A DNA stretch of 64,000 nucleotides from Thiodubiliella sp900128405 (GTDB lineage Bacteria; Pseudomonadota; Gammaproteobacteria; PS1; Pseudothioglobaceae), in assembly GCA_963682085.1 (NCBI GenBank), contig OY821614.1, positions 1,798,001 to 1,862,000 on the forward strand. The letters are read 5' to 3'. Each line of letters starts with the position of its first letter. Position 1 is the first letter of the stretch. The notes beneath the pieces were generated by a model, which was given only the letters and a program-made list of their open reading frames with translations, was not told the origin of the DNA and searched no databases. Below, piece by piece: positions 56,353 to 64,000 of the stretch. The translations under genes were made by a program, and so were the position numbers.

Positions 56353-57084
56353 ATGACAATAATTCCAGCAATAGATTTAAAAGATGGGCAATGTGTGCGT
56401 TTACGACAAGGCTTGATGGAGGATACGACGGTATTTTCTGATAATCCTGTTGATATGGCGGCACAGTGGGTGGAGCAAGGGGCGAGACGATTGCATTTGG
56501 TGGATCTTAATGGGGCGTTTGAGGGTAAGCCGATGAATGCTGATAGTGTAATGGCGATTACTCAGGCGTTTCCAGAGTTACCAGTGCAGATTGGTGGTGG
56601 TATTCGTAATATGGAGATTGCTAATGCTTATATTGAAGCAGGTATTGGTTATTTGATTATTGGTTCAAAGGCGGTAACGCATCCTCAATTTGTTACAGAA
56701 TTGTGTAGTGAATTTGCTGGCAAAGTTATTGTTGGTTTGGATGCAAATGAGGGCTTTGTGGCTATTGACGGCTGGGCAACTAAGACTGATAAACAAGTTA
56801 GCGAGTTAGCCAAACGCTTTGAACAAGATGGTGTGAGCTCTATTGTTTATACTGATATTGCCCGTGATGGAATGATGCAAGGGGTGAATGTTGAGGCGAC
56901 AGCTAGCCTTGCTAAGCAGACTTCGATTCCCATTATTGCTTCAGGTGGTATTACTAATATAAAGGATATTTCTAAACTATTGGTTGAAGCGCACCACGGT
57001 ATTACGGGGGCAATTACAGGGCGGGCAATTTATGAAGGCACACTTGATTTTACTAAAGCCCAAAGGTTATGCGATGAACATTGA
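56353..57084 (+). CDS. hisA: Phosphoribosylformimino-AICAR-phosphate isomerase HisA
   Basis: 243 residues, normal length. Amadori isomerase of histidine synthesis. TIM barrel with PAIDLKDGQCVRLRQG (first catalytic Asp), LHLVDLNGAFEGKP, IGGGIRN, VGLDANEG and TDIARDGMMQG (second catalytic Asp) and the C-terminal phosphate-binding ASGGI. The other his genes are not around it. TATAAA at 56316-56321 is a possible -10. It overlaps rnfH by 11 bp. Confidence 0.96.
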   Translation: MTIIPAIDLKDGQCVRLRQGLMEDTTVFSDNPVDMAAQWVEQGARRLHLVDLNGAFEGKPMNADSVMAITQAFPELPVQIGGGIRNMEIANAYIEAGIGYLIIGSKAVTHPQFVTELCSEFAGKVIVGLDANEGFVAIDGWATKTDKQVSELAKRFEQDGVSSIVYTDIARDGMMQGVNVEATASLAKQTSIPIIASGGITNIKDISKLLVEAHHGITGAITGRAIYEGTLDFTKAQRLCDEH

Positions 57085-57370
57085 AGTGGCTTATGCTTTA
57101 GAGGAAAAACAAACACTGCTTACCTTGGTGGTGGACGAGGGGGCAACGCTTAAACAAGCAATTGAGTTGTCGGGTATTCTTGATACTTATCCTCAAATTG
57201 ATTTATCTAAGGATAAAACAGGTGTTTTTGGGAAAATTGTTAAATTAAACACAGTTTTGCGTGACAAAGACCGGGTGGAAATTTATCGACCATTGATTGC
57301 CGACCCTAAAAAAGTGCGATCTGAACGAGCTGCACAAGGAAAAAAAATGCGTAGTGGTAAAAAAACCTGA
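57074..57370 (+). CDS. rnfH: RnfH-family ubiquitin-like protein
   Basis: 98 residues from ATG 57074 (MNIEVAYALEEKQTLLTLVV), the family start; it overlaps the end of hisA. The beta-grasp core ends in the conserved DRVEIYRPLIADPKKVRSER, then a basic tail. RnfH is often beside the ratA toxin gene and smpB; here it follows hisA and precedes corC, and no ratA is seen. Function unclear, perhaps linked to tRNA modification or Rnf assembly. Confidence 0.92.
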   Translation: MNIEVAYALEEKQTLLTLVVDEGATLKQAIELSGILDTYPQIDLSKDKTGVFGKIVKLNTVLRDKDRVEIYRPLIADPKKVRSERAAQGKKMRSGKKT

Positions 57371-57390
57371 TGTTTGGTAAAATAGACTAA

Positions 57391-58212
57391 ATGAAACCTC
57401 TCTCGACAATGTCTTTTTTACAAAGACTGAAAAAACAATTTTTCCACACACCGATTAATTCAAGCGATGCATTATTGCAAGCGTTGAAAGAGTCCGAGGA
57501 AAACCATATTATCGATTCTCACAGCCGAAGTCTTATTGAAGGCGTGATGCAACTTGAGAGCATGGAAGTGCGTGATGTTATGGTGCCAAAATCAAAAATG
57601 GTGATGATTGAGCATAATGCGAATACTAGGGTCTTGCTAGACATTATGATTAAATCTGCACATTCTAGATTTCCCATTATTAACAGCGATAAAAATAAAA
57701 TTTACGGGGTTGTTTTGGCTAAGGATTTGCTTAGTCATTTGTCTAGTGAGCAAGGCAAGGAATTTAGTTTTCAAGAGTATTTACGCCAAGTGGTATTAGT
57801 GCCAGAAAGCAAAACTTTGGGTTCGCTGATGCGAGATTTTCAACAGAAAAAATCACATATGGCGGTGGTAATGGATGAATATGGTGAAATCGCAGGCTTG
57901 GTAACGCTAGAAGATGTATTGGAGCAAATTGTGGGCGAGATTGAAGATGAACACGATTTAGAAGAGGACAATATTATTGATTTTAGCGGCGGTCGTTATT
58001 TACTTAAGGGGCACACACCGATTGAAGAATTTAATGAATTTTTTGGTGTTAAACTGCAAGCAGAAGGTGTAGATACTGTAGCAGGCTTAGTGATTGCTGG
58101 TTTTACTTATTTGCCAGAGCAATCAAGTGAGATTGAGTTACAAGGGTTTCATTTTAAAGTTTTAAAGGCAGATTCTCGAAGATTACGCTCATTAGAAGTC
58201 ATTAAGGATTAA
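57391..58212 (+). CDS. corC: CorC/YbeX-type protein with CBS pair
   Basis: 273 residues. N-terminal segment (DALLQALKESEENHIIDSHS), then two CBS domains (about 60-175; VRDVMVPKSKMVMIEHN, MAVVMDEYGEIAGLVTLEDV) and the C-terminal CorC_HlyC domain (about 190-270; LLKGHTPIEEFNEFFGVKL). No membrane segments, so it is the soluble YbeX form linked to magnesium and cobalt efflux and ribosome metabolism. A second ATG (57409) may be the true start. lnt and ybeY, frequent neighbours, are absent. Confidence 0.92.
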   Translation: MKPLSTMSFLQRLKKQFFHTPINSSDALLQALKESEENHIIDSHSRSLIEGVMQLESMEVRDVMVPKSKMVMIEHNANTRVLLDIMIKSAHSRFPIINSDKNKIYGVVLAKDLLSHLSSEQGKEFSFQEYLRQVVLVPESKTLGSLMRDFQQKKSHMAVVMDEYGEIAGLVTLEDVLEQIVGEIEDEHDLEEDNIIDFSGGRYLLKGHTPIEEFNEFFGVKLQAEGVDTVAGLVIAGFTYLPEQSSEIELQGFHFKVLKADSRRLRSLEVIKD

Positions 58213-58216
58213 GATT

Positions 58217-59533
58217 ATGTTTACTTTAGAAAAAACTGCACAATTGGCCATCGAGTTATTAAAAAAATACCAAGTCAGTGATTATGAAATAGCACTTGAA
58301 TCAAGTTCTGGGGTTTCTACTTCGGTGCGATTAGGTAAAGTCGAAACTTTGCAATATCATTTAGACCAAAATTTTGAAATCAATGTATACTTCGGCAAGA
58401 AAAAAGGGCATGCATCCAGCGTTGATATAAGTAAAAGCAGTCTTGATAAAACCATTGAATCTGCTTGTTTGATTGCAAAATACACTCAAGATGACCCTTT
58501 TAATGGCTTAGCGCCAAAGGAATTAATGGCATTTGATGCACCTGATTTAGACCTTTATCATCCTTGGGATTTGGACGCACAACACAGCATTGATATTGCC
58601 ATAGCTTGCGAAGAGGCGGCACTTGCACAAGATGAAATTAACAATTCCGAAGGGGCAGAGGTTTCCAGTTTTCAAGGTGAAAGTTTGTATGCGAATTCTA
58701 ATGGCTTAATTGCTACCCAAAATGCCACCAGTCATTCACTGAGTTGCTCGCTCATTGCCCAACGAGGTGATGATATGCAAACGGCATACGAATACACAAC
58801 AGCCTTGGATGCAAACGAGTTGGAAGCATCACAAAAAGTAGGTAAAAAGGCAGCAAAACTGGCACAACAAAAACTTGGCGCGCGTTCGATGCCCTCACAA
58901 AAATGCCCTGTGATTTTCACTTCACGACTATCAGGCGGATTGTTTTCACAACTTTTGGGTGCATTGGGCGGGAGCAGACAATACAAAAAATCTACCTTTT
59001 TATTAAATAGCATTGACACCATTGTTTTGCCAGAAGACATTAGTTTACGCGAACACCCTTTTGCCAAAAAAACACTAGGTGCCAAGGCAATTGACCGTGA
59101 CGGTGTGCTTAAAAGAGCACAATATTTTGTTGAGAATGGACGGGTTAAAAGTTTTGTAATGGGGCAATATTCTGCCAATCAACTGGGGCTGAAAACAACC
59201 GCTAATGCAGGCGGAGTAAGTAATGTTATTGTTGAATCGAATTTTGACGGCGGTTTAGATGAGATGATTAAGACAATGGGCAAAGGTTTAGTGGTAACGG
59301 AATTAATGGGGCAAGGCGTTAATGGCACAACAGGCAATTATTCTCGTGGCGCATTAGGATTTTGGGTAGAAAATGGTGAAATTCAATACCCAGTTTCTGG
59401 GCTAACTATTGCTGGCAATCTTAAAGATATGCTACTTGGCATTGTATCCGTGGGCAATGATGTGGATTATCGCAGTAATATCAAAGTCGGCTCAGTGTTG
59501 ATTGAACAAATGACGATAGCAGGTGAAACCTAG
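58217..59533 (+). CDS. pmbA: Metalloprotease-like protein PmbA/TldE
   Basis: 438 residues, normal length. With TldD it trims modified peptides (microcin B17 in E. coli) and CcdA antitoxin. TldE itself lacks the metal motif, which matches here. N-terminal YQVSDYEIALESSSGVSTSV, VEVSSFQGESLYANSNG-like region and C-terminal QGVNGTTGNYSRGALGFWVE are family-typical. No tldD is in the window. Good ribosome site AAGGA before ATG 58217. Its partial role in peptide maturation is notable so near a radical-SAM peptide locus, but it is a common housekeeping gene. Confidence 0.95.
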   Translation: MFTLEKTAQLAIELLKKYQVSDYEIALESSSGVSTSVRLGKVETLQYHLDQNFEINVYFGKKKGHASSVDISKSSLDKTIESACLIAKYTQDDPFNGLAPKELMAFDAPDLDLYHPWDLDAQHSIDIAIACEEAALAQDEINNSEGAEVSSFQGESLYANSNGLIATQNATSHSLSCSLIAQRGDDMQTAYEYTTALDANELEASQKVGKKAAKLAQQKLGARSMPSQKCPVIFTSRLSGGLFSQLLGALGGSRQYKKSTFLLNSIDTIVLPEDISLREHPFAKKTLGAKAIDRDGVLKRAQYFVENGRVKSFVMGQYSANQLGLKTTANAGGVSNVIVESNFDGGLDEMIKTMGKGLVVTELMGQGVNGTTGNYSRGALGFWVENGEIQYPVSGLTIAGNLKDMLLGIVSVGNDVDYRSNIKVGSVLIEQMTIAGET

Positions 59534-59538
59534 ATTTT

Positions 59539-60690
59539 ATGAGCGATTTTGATATTATTATCGTGGGTGGCGGTATGGTCGGTCAGGCATTTGCCTTATC
59601 AATGGCAAAATCAGATTTAACGATTGCAATTATTGAGCCGAATAATCCTAATCCCGATATACAAAAATTTTTTCATGCTCGTGTGAGTGCTATTACCCCA
59701 ACTTCAGAAATATTTTTGCGCCATATTGGTGTGTGGGATTTAATTCAACGAAAGCACGCTTTTACCAGCACCAAAGTTTGGGATGAAAATTCGCACGGCA
59801 GTTTGGATTTTTCAACAGCCGATGATGATTTAGAATATTTGGGACATATTATAGAAAATGATTGCATTCAATCCGCCATGTATAGTGCATTAACCAGCAC
59901 CAAAGTAGTATTCATCAACGCCAAACTTGATAACATTAACAAAACCGAACAAGGTTATCAATTGCATTTAGACAACGAACAACAACTGCAATGCCCCTTA
60001 TTGATTGGTGCTGACGGTGCGCATTCTCGTGTGCGAAATTTGGCAGATATTACATTCACTGAAACCAATTACCAGCAACAAGCCATTGTTTGTAATATTT
60101 ATTCTAAAAAAGGCCTTAACAAAACAACTTGGCAACGATTTTTATCCAACAGTATTATTGCTTTATTGCCATTAAGTGAAAACGAAGCATCCATTGTTTG
60201 GTCAGCAGAAAACCCCCTTGCTGATGAATTATTAACTCTACCACCCGAAGTATTTGCCGAACGATTATCAGCAAGCGTGGAATATCGTTTCGGTAACTTT
60301 GAGGTGTTGAGTAATATCGCCGCATTCCCACTCCTTGAACGAAGCGCCAAAAACTATGTTAAAGAAAATCTAGCCCTAATTGGCGATGCTGCCCACAATA
60401 TTCACCCATTAGCAGGACAAGGCGTTAATCTAGGTTTTGCCGATGTTAATGAATTATCGAAACAATTAAACTCAAGTAACCAACCTTTAGGAAATTATAA
60501 CACCCTCCGATCCTATGCCCGATCCAGAAGACTAGACAATGAACTTATGGCAAAAACTATGACAGGGTTGAATTGGATTTACAAAGAAAACAGTGAGCCA
60601 ATGAGATGGTTACGAGGTTTTGGTATGAATCTAATTAATAAAAATTCAACGCTAAAATCTTTTTTACAAAAACATGCCACTGGTCGTTAA
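59539..60690 (+). CDS. UbiH/UbiF/COQ6-family FAD monooxygenase
   Basis: 383 residues. Adds a ring hydroxyl in ubiquinone synthesis. Rossmann motif DIIIVGGGMVGQAFALSMAK, the DG motif LLIGADGAHSRVRNLA, and the GD motif ALIGDAAHNIHPLAGQGVNL are complete. It starts 5 bp after pmbA. Which ring position it acts on (UbiF, UbiH or UbiI) cannot be told from the sequence alone. A second-type repeat follows the gene. Confidence 0.92.
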   Translation: MSDFDIIIVGGGMVGQAFALSMAKSDLTIAIIEPNNPNPDIQKFFHARVSAITPTSEIFLRHIGVWDLIQRKHAFTSTKVWDENSHGSLDFSTADDDLEYLGHIIENDCIQSAMYSALTSTKVVFINAKLDNINKTEQGYQLHLDNEQQLQCPLLIGADGAHSRVRNLADITFTETNYQQQAIVCNIYSKKGLNKTTWQRFLSNSIIALLPLSENEASIVWSAENPLADELLTLPPEVFAERLSASVEYRFGNFEVLSNIAAFPLLERSAKNYVKENLALIGDAAHNIHPLAGQGVNLGFADVNELSKQLNSSNQPLGNYNTLRSYARSRRLDNELMAKTMTGLNWIYKENSEPMRWLRGFGMNLINKNSTLKSFLQKHATGR

Positions 60691-60744
60691 CGAATGCTAT
60701 TTTTAAAAAATAATCATTAATACCTTGCTTTTTATCCACTTAGA

Positions 60745-60785
60745 AAAATGCCGTGAAGATGAGCATTTAATGCGATTTTTTTAAA
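60745..60785 (+). repeat. Second-type short repeat
   Basis: AAAAATGCCGTGAAGATGAG CATTTAATGCGATTTTTTTA. Similar to 45426-45475. It lies between two convergent genes (ubiH-like and methylase), where a bidirectional terminator is expected. Confidence 0.5.
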
Positions 60786-60810
60786 AAAATAGCATAACAC
60801 AAAGACCTAT

Positions 60811-61956
60811 TTATTTTACTTTTGAAAGTATCCGTTCTGGCGTTTTACTAAGTGCTTTTTGTATACTCATGGATTTTATAATTTCTTTTGCGATTACTTC
60901 GCCGAAAATTGGCGGCACTGCATTGCCAATTTGTAAGTTTTTAGAGGTTTTACTACCGTAGAAAAAATAAGTATCGGGAAAACCCTGCAATCTTGCACCT
61001 TCTCTAGTACTTAATGCTCTATTTTGAAAAGGATGCACACATCTGGATGAAGAGGGCGTGCCAAAATTTCTAGTAATAGTCGGCGTAGGCTGATCGGCAA
61101 GAAGTCTAGCGTAAGTATTAGAGAAGTATTTTTTCGGTCTTAGTTTTTTTGGCAAATCGTTTACGGTGCCACCTTTAGGAATAAGCGACAAAATTTTAAG
61201 CATTTTGTCACCATAATTTGAGCTGTTATGTTCGGTTAGTTCTCTTGCCTCGTTTCTAAGTTTGTGTTGGTATTCATTTTGAGGAGCTTGGAGGTAATAA
61301 TCTTTTGAGTCATTGGCAATCAATGCTGGCAAATCTGATATTGCCGCCATAAGTGTTAATTTTTTCGGAATATTGAATAAATTATCTGCTTTTAAGTGTG
61401 TGGGCGTGGGTAATTTAACTGAATTCAATGTTTTTTTCCAACCCACAACAATGGTTCGCTTTCGTATTTGAGGAAGCCCAAAATCAGATGCCTCTAATAT
61501 GGATGAAATCGTGCAATATCCCATAGCATCCAGTTCTTGTATCAATGCTTGATAAGCAGACCCATTATACATTGTGGAAAACCCAGCAACATTTTCAAAG
61601 ATAATGTAATTAGGCTTAATTTCATTAACAGCCCTTAAATATTCATAAAATAAACTGTTCCTTGGATCTTTCTCATTTTTTGAGCCAACTGTGCTAAAAC
61701 CTTGACAAGGTGGCCCTCCAGAAACTAAATCAATATGAGAAATAGATAAATTTTGCAATTCCTGCTGAAAGTCTATCGCATGAATATCATTACAAATAAC
61801 TTTTGAATGCGGATGATTTAAAGCAAACGATTTCGCAAAATCTGGCTCAATTTCATTTGCCAATACCACCTGAAACCCCGCTCTTTCCAGTCCAATACTT
61901 AACCCACCTGCACCAGAAAAAAGCTCTACAGCGGTTAATTTTTGTAAATCAATCAT
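60811..61956 (-). CDS. DNA (cytosine-5-)-methyltransferase, second RM system
   Basis: 381 residues. Motif I AVELFSGAGGLSIGLERAGF, motif IV SGGPPCQGFSTVGSKN with the catalytic cysteine, motif VI FENVAGF, motif VIII PQIRKRTIVVGW, and C-terminal STREGARLQGFPDTYF and QIGNAVPPIFG are intact. It differs widely from the methylase at 29328 (motif spacing, target region), so the two systems are unrelated. It overlaps its endonuclease gene by 4 bp (ATGA). Confidence 0.93.
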   Translation of the reverse strand: MIDLQKLTAVELFSGAGGLSIGLERAGFQVVLANEIEPDFAKSFALNHPHSKVICNDIHAIDFQQELQNLSISHIDLVSGGPPCQGFSTVGSKNEKDPRNSLFYEYLRAVNEIKPNYIIFENVAGFSTMYNGSAYQALIQELDAMGYCTISSILEASDFGLPQIRKRTIVVGWKKTLNSVKLPTPTHLKADNLFNIPKKLTLMAAISDLPALIANDSKDYYLQAPQNEYQHKLRNEARELTEHNSSNYGDKMLKILSLIPKGGTVNDLPKKLRPKKYFSNTYARLLADQPTPTITRNFGTPSSSRCVHPFQNRALSTREGARLQGFPDTYFFYGSKTSKNLQIGNAVPPIFGEVIAKEIIKSMSIQKALSKTPERILSKVK

Positions 61957-62735
61957 ATTGACAATTCTAATTTGTCCAATAATGGCAAAGGGTCAAGCAA
62001 ACGCCATTTAAAGTAATTTTGATCAATTACAAAAACACTCTGCCCCTCCATTTGTTGTCGGGTTACAAAATTAACATCGTTTTCTTCAATGGTATCCAGC
62101 CGAACAAAGGCAACCTGACCATTAAAAAGATCTATGTGAATGCAAATAGATGTATCACCACATTCCTTGTAAACCCTACGAGCCTCCCTGACTTTGTGTT
62201 CTTTTATGTCGTTTGTACCTTGAAAACCAGATTGAACTTCAATTCTAACTTTTTTATCGTTTATTTTAATTTGAAAATCAGCTTTTGAGCTTCTTTTAAA
62301 TGTTTCGATATTTTTTAAATCATCATCACCGATTTTTTTTACAGAGTCTTTAGATATATCAAATATTATCGAAAATGCTGGGATAAAATATTCAGCTATT
62401 GAATACCCCCTTAACCAGGAAAATAAAACTGTCTCAGGTCTTCTACCTTGATTGTTTAGTTTTGGCAATAGTCCATTTTCTTTAATAATTTTATACGGGT
62501 CTTCAACATTGTCCTCAAAAAATTTGTCTAACGCCAATTGTTTATAAGAATTATCAGCAATACCATTAATTTTCTTAAGTATTTTTCTAAGTCTTTCGTT
62601 TAGGCTATCTATGTAATCAAAGTCTACTCCAGGTATTATATCCTTTCCACCAAGAAAATTTTTTGCCTTATTTTGGCTTGTAAATCCAATAGAATCCCTG
62701 TATTTTTTAAAATAATCCGCTGGATTTTCGTTCAT
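61953..62735 (-). CDS. Type II restriction endonuclease, second RM system
   Basis: 260 residues. The likely catalytic core is SKADFQIKINDKKVRIEVQS GFQG: D...E-V-Q, a PD-(D/E)XK variant with Gln in place of the usual Lys. It is preceded by a helical N-terminal half (LNERLRKILKKINGIADNSY). The gene is read before the methylase and the two overlap by ATGA, which supports the pairing. It is AT-rich and lies between two housekeeping genes, so it was probably acquired. No family or site is assigned. Confidence 0.75.
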   Translation of the reverse strand: MNENPADYFKKYRDSIGFTSQNKAKNFLGGKDIIPGVDFDYIDSLNERLRKILKKINGIADNSYKQLALDKFFEDNVEDPYKIIKENGLLPKLNNQGRRPETVLFSWLRGYSIAEYFIPAFSIIFDISKDSVKKIGDDDLKNIETFKRSSKADFQIKINDKKVRIEVQSGFQGTNDIKEHKVREARRVYKECGDTSICIHIDLFNGQVAFVRLDTIEENDVNFVTRQQMEGQSVFVIDQNYFKWRLLDPLPLLDKLELSI

Positions 62736-62825
62736 ATTATGCCTTTTATTTATTTATTGTTATAACTGCCTAGTATTCTACCTTACCTTGCTAAAAAAAC
62801 CGATTTATTGACAGAGAGCAACAAA

Positions 62826-63389
62826 TTATTTATAGATTGTTGTTGGAGTAATTATTGCATCAAGTGGCACATCCCATTTTTTGACTGTTAATTTATCTAT
62901 TTTTTGACAATCAAATGCCAGACCTATTAATTTTGGATGGGTGTGTTTTTGGTGTTTTTTGAAGGCAAGGGTGCGGTCGTAAAAGCCACCGCCCATGCCT
63001 AAGCGATTTTTTTGTTCGTCAAAACCAACGAGTGGCATAAAAATAATGTCCAATTGCTTGGCGGTTAATATTTCAGTGGCAGTGGGTTCGTTGATGCCAA
63101 ATTTATTTTTTGTAAATTTTTCACCAAGTTTTGCAAATTTAAGTTTTTTATCATTTAATATTGGAAGATAAACTCTAATGCCCTCATTTTTTAAGAAGTC
63201 TTTTATATGCTCTGGATTTATTTCCCCGTCATTTGCTAAATATAGGGCAACTTTTTGCCCATTTTGAAAATTTGATATTTGCTGTGCTTGGGGCAATAAG
63301 CATTCGGCAAATTTCGCCTGCTCACTTATTGAGAGTGCATTTCTTTGTTTGCGAAGTGATTGTCTGAGTGTGTTCATAAATAAACGCAT
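62826..63389 (-). CDS. ygfA: 5-formyltetrahydrofolate cyclo-ligase
   Basis: 187 residues (183 if the second Met at 63377 is used, MNTLRQSLRKQRNALS, which fits the family better). Converts 5-formyl-THF to methenyl-THF with ATP. The signature LGMGGGFYDRTLAF is intact, with VALYLANDGEINPEHI and IGLAFDCQ. It is directly downstream of 6S RNA on the same strand, the conserved ssrS-ygfA arrangement of proteobacteria. Confidence 0.95.
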   Translation of the reverse strand: MRLFMNTLRQSLRKQRNALSISEQAKFAECLLPQAQQISNFQNGQKVALYLANDGEINPEHIKDFLKNEGIRVYLPILNDKKLKFAKLGEKFTKNKFGINEPTATEILTAKQLDIIFMPLVGFDEQKNRLGMGGGFYDRTLAFKKHQKHTHPKLIGLAFDCQKIDKLTVKKWDVPLDAIITPTTIYK

Positions 63390-63403
63390 TTGTGAATTTG
63401 GGT

Positions 63404-63602
63404 CTATTATGTCACCATTAGCAAAAACCTGAACCAGTAAGGTTCAAGGCGGAAAGTCGAGAATTACCGCAGGCTTCCCGCTTCCAACACTACACAGAAA
63501 GTTTCTGAAAGTGCAAGGCGGGCTTGCTCAATAGCAATCCATCTCATATCCTATTTATTTATTTATCGGCTCAGGAGAGAGTGCCAACCATGAACATAAT
63601 AG
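63404..63602 (-). ncRNA. ssrS: 6S RNA
   Basis: Read on the minus strand, CTCTCCTGAGCCGATA near the 5' side and CCGCCTTGAACCTTACTGGT plus GCCTGCGGTAATTCTCG near the 3' side match E. coli 6S RNA landmarks (CCTGAGCCGATA, CACCTTGAACC, GCCTGCGG). The end segments CTATTATGT (63602-63594) and ACATAATAG (63412-63404) pair perfectly, closing a rod of about 199 nt. 6S binds sigma-70 RNA polymerase in stationary phase. The position just before ygfA is conserved. The exact ends are estimates. Confidence 0.9.
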
Positions 63603-63674
63603 ACGATTGCTATTATAGACTTATGCCGTTGTATAGAGCGTAAAATTCAACACATTATTTTTTTAGGGTGTGCC

Positions 63675-64000
63675 ATGGATTCAACTGATTTTTCTTCATT
63701 AAGTTTACAGCCTGATTTACTCAAAAATCTCAGTAGCTTAGGTTATGAATCAATGACCCCTATTCAAGCATTAAGTTTGCCTATTATTTTGTCAGGCAAA
63801 GATGTTATTGGACAGGGTAAAACGGGTTCTGGAAAAACGGCAGCCTTTGGCTTAGGCTTGTTGCAGAAACTAGATGCCACTTCATTTAAGGCACAATCAC
63901 TGGTTTTATGTCCAACGCGTGAATTGGCAGACCAAGTGGCAAGTGAAATCCGCAAACTCGCTAGAGCCATTCACAATATTAAAGTGCTAACACTGTGTGG
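63675..64000 (+). CDS. dbpA: DEAD-box RNA helicase DbpA, 5' part (runs off window)
   Basis: The first 108 residues are visible. Q motif YESMTPIQALSLPIILSGKD, motif I GQGKTGSGKTAAFGLGLL and motif Ia CPTRELADQVASEIRKLA match DbpA more closely than other DEAD proteins (the stretch AAFGLGLLQKLD and IHNIKVLTLCG). DbpA unwinds 23S helix 92 during ribosome assembly; the C-terminal rRNA-binding domain is outside the window, so the subfamily rests on the N-terminus. Confidence 0.88.
   Translation, partial: MDSTDFSSLSLQPDLLKNLSSLGYESMTPIQALSLPIILSGKDVIGQGKTGSGKTAAFGLGLLQKLDATSFKAQSLVLCPTRELADQVASEIRKLARAIHNIKVLTLC

Noticed and set aside
58217..59533. PmbA as part of the radical-SAM peptide locus
   Set aside because: It is a widespread housekeeping gene on the opposite strand, separated by hisA, rnfH and corC.

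Overview
The window is AT-rich gammaproteobacterial chromosome. Its housekeeping gene content and gene order (folC-cvpA-purF-metZ, fabA-fabB, yajC-secD-secF, ssrS beside the ygfA-type gene) are typical of Gammaproteobacteria. Low GC, a large RTX/MARTX-like protein, several lipoprotein proteases, two type II restriction-modification (RM) modules, a beta-carbonic anhydrase and many decaying accessory genes suggest a sulfur-oxidising SUP05/Thioglobus-like bacterium or a related mussel symbiont. That placement is inference from gene style; no database search was done.

Layout. 1-3.4 kb: 3' part of a giant RTX protein plus a small companion protein. 3.6-7.5 kb: mnmE, then a NarX/NarL-like two-component pair with a rhodanese. 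7.6-13.7 kb: complete rRNA operon (promoter, boxA, 16S, tRNA-Ile, tRNA-Ala, 23S, 5S, terminator). 14-20 kb: conserved hypothetical, rhodanese, serS, yajC-secD-secF. 20-27.8 kb (minus strand): trmB-fxsA-folC-cvpA-purF-metZ-fabA-fabB. 27.8-31 kb: an accessory insertion between trmB and xthA, with a dead RHH/PIN toxin-antitoxin pair, a duplicated piece of the trmB start and a C5-methylase/endonuclease RM system. 31-32.8 kb: an M14 carboxypeptidase lipoprotein with a separately encoded propeptide-like protein. 32.9-36 kb: pyrE, an integrase relic, an orphan HTH gene, tRNA-Ser, rpmB-rpmG and two small unknowns. 36-45.4 kb: acnB, purB, rpsP (long Ala/Glu tail), rimM, a second copy of the RTX companion family, carbonic anhydrase, an SLC13 permease and truA. 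45.7-49 kb: secreted proteins and a 5'-truncated subtilase. 49-53.7 kb: dgkA, birA, lptB, tsaD, comM. 53.9-56.3 kb: a damaged radical-SAM/SPASM peptide-maturase locus. 56.3-60.7 kb: hisA, rnfH, corC, pmbA, ubiH-like. 60.8-64 kb: a second RM system, 5-formyl-THF cyclo-ligase, 6S RNA and the start of dbpA.

The best candidate for something new is 53.96-56.25 kb. A radical-SAM N-terminal half (CxxxCxxC and GGE motifs) and a SPASM C-terminal half (CxxCx5CxxxC) lie on the same strand but in reversed order. Between them are a 39-residue Tat-leader-like peptide that overlaps the SPASM stop codon as GTGA, a 25-residue peptide ending in HSSHSSRSWR, an unknown 209-residue protein and a metalloprotease lipoprotein. 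It looks like a tandem or rearranged RiPP-type cassette, now partly broken. A second structural theme is a family of dispersed, partly palindromic intergenic repeats (about 70-155 bp) placed after genes through the whole window.
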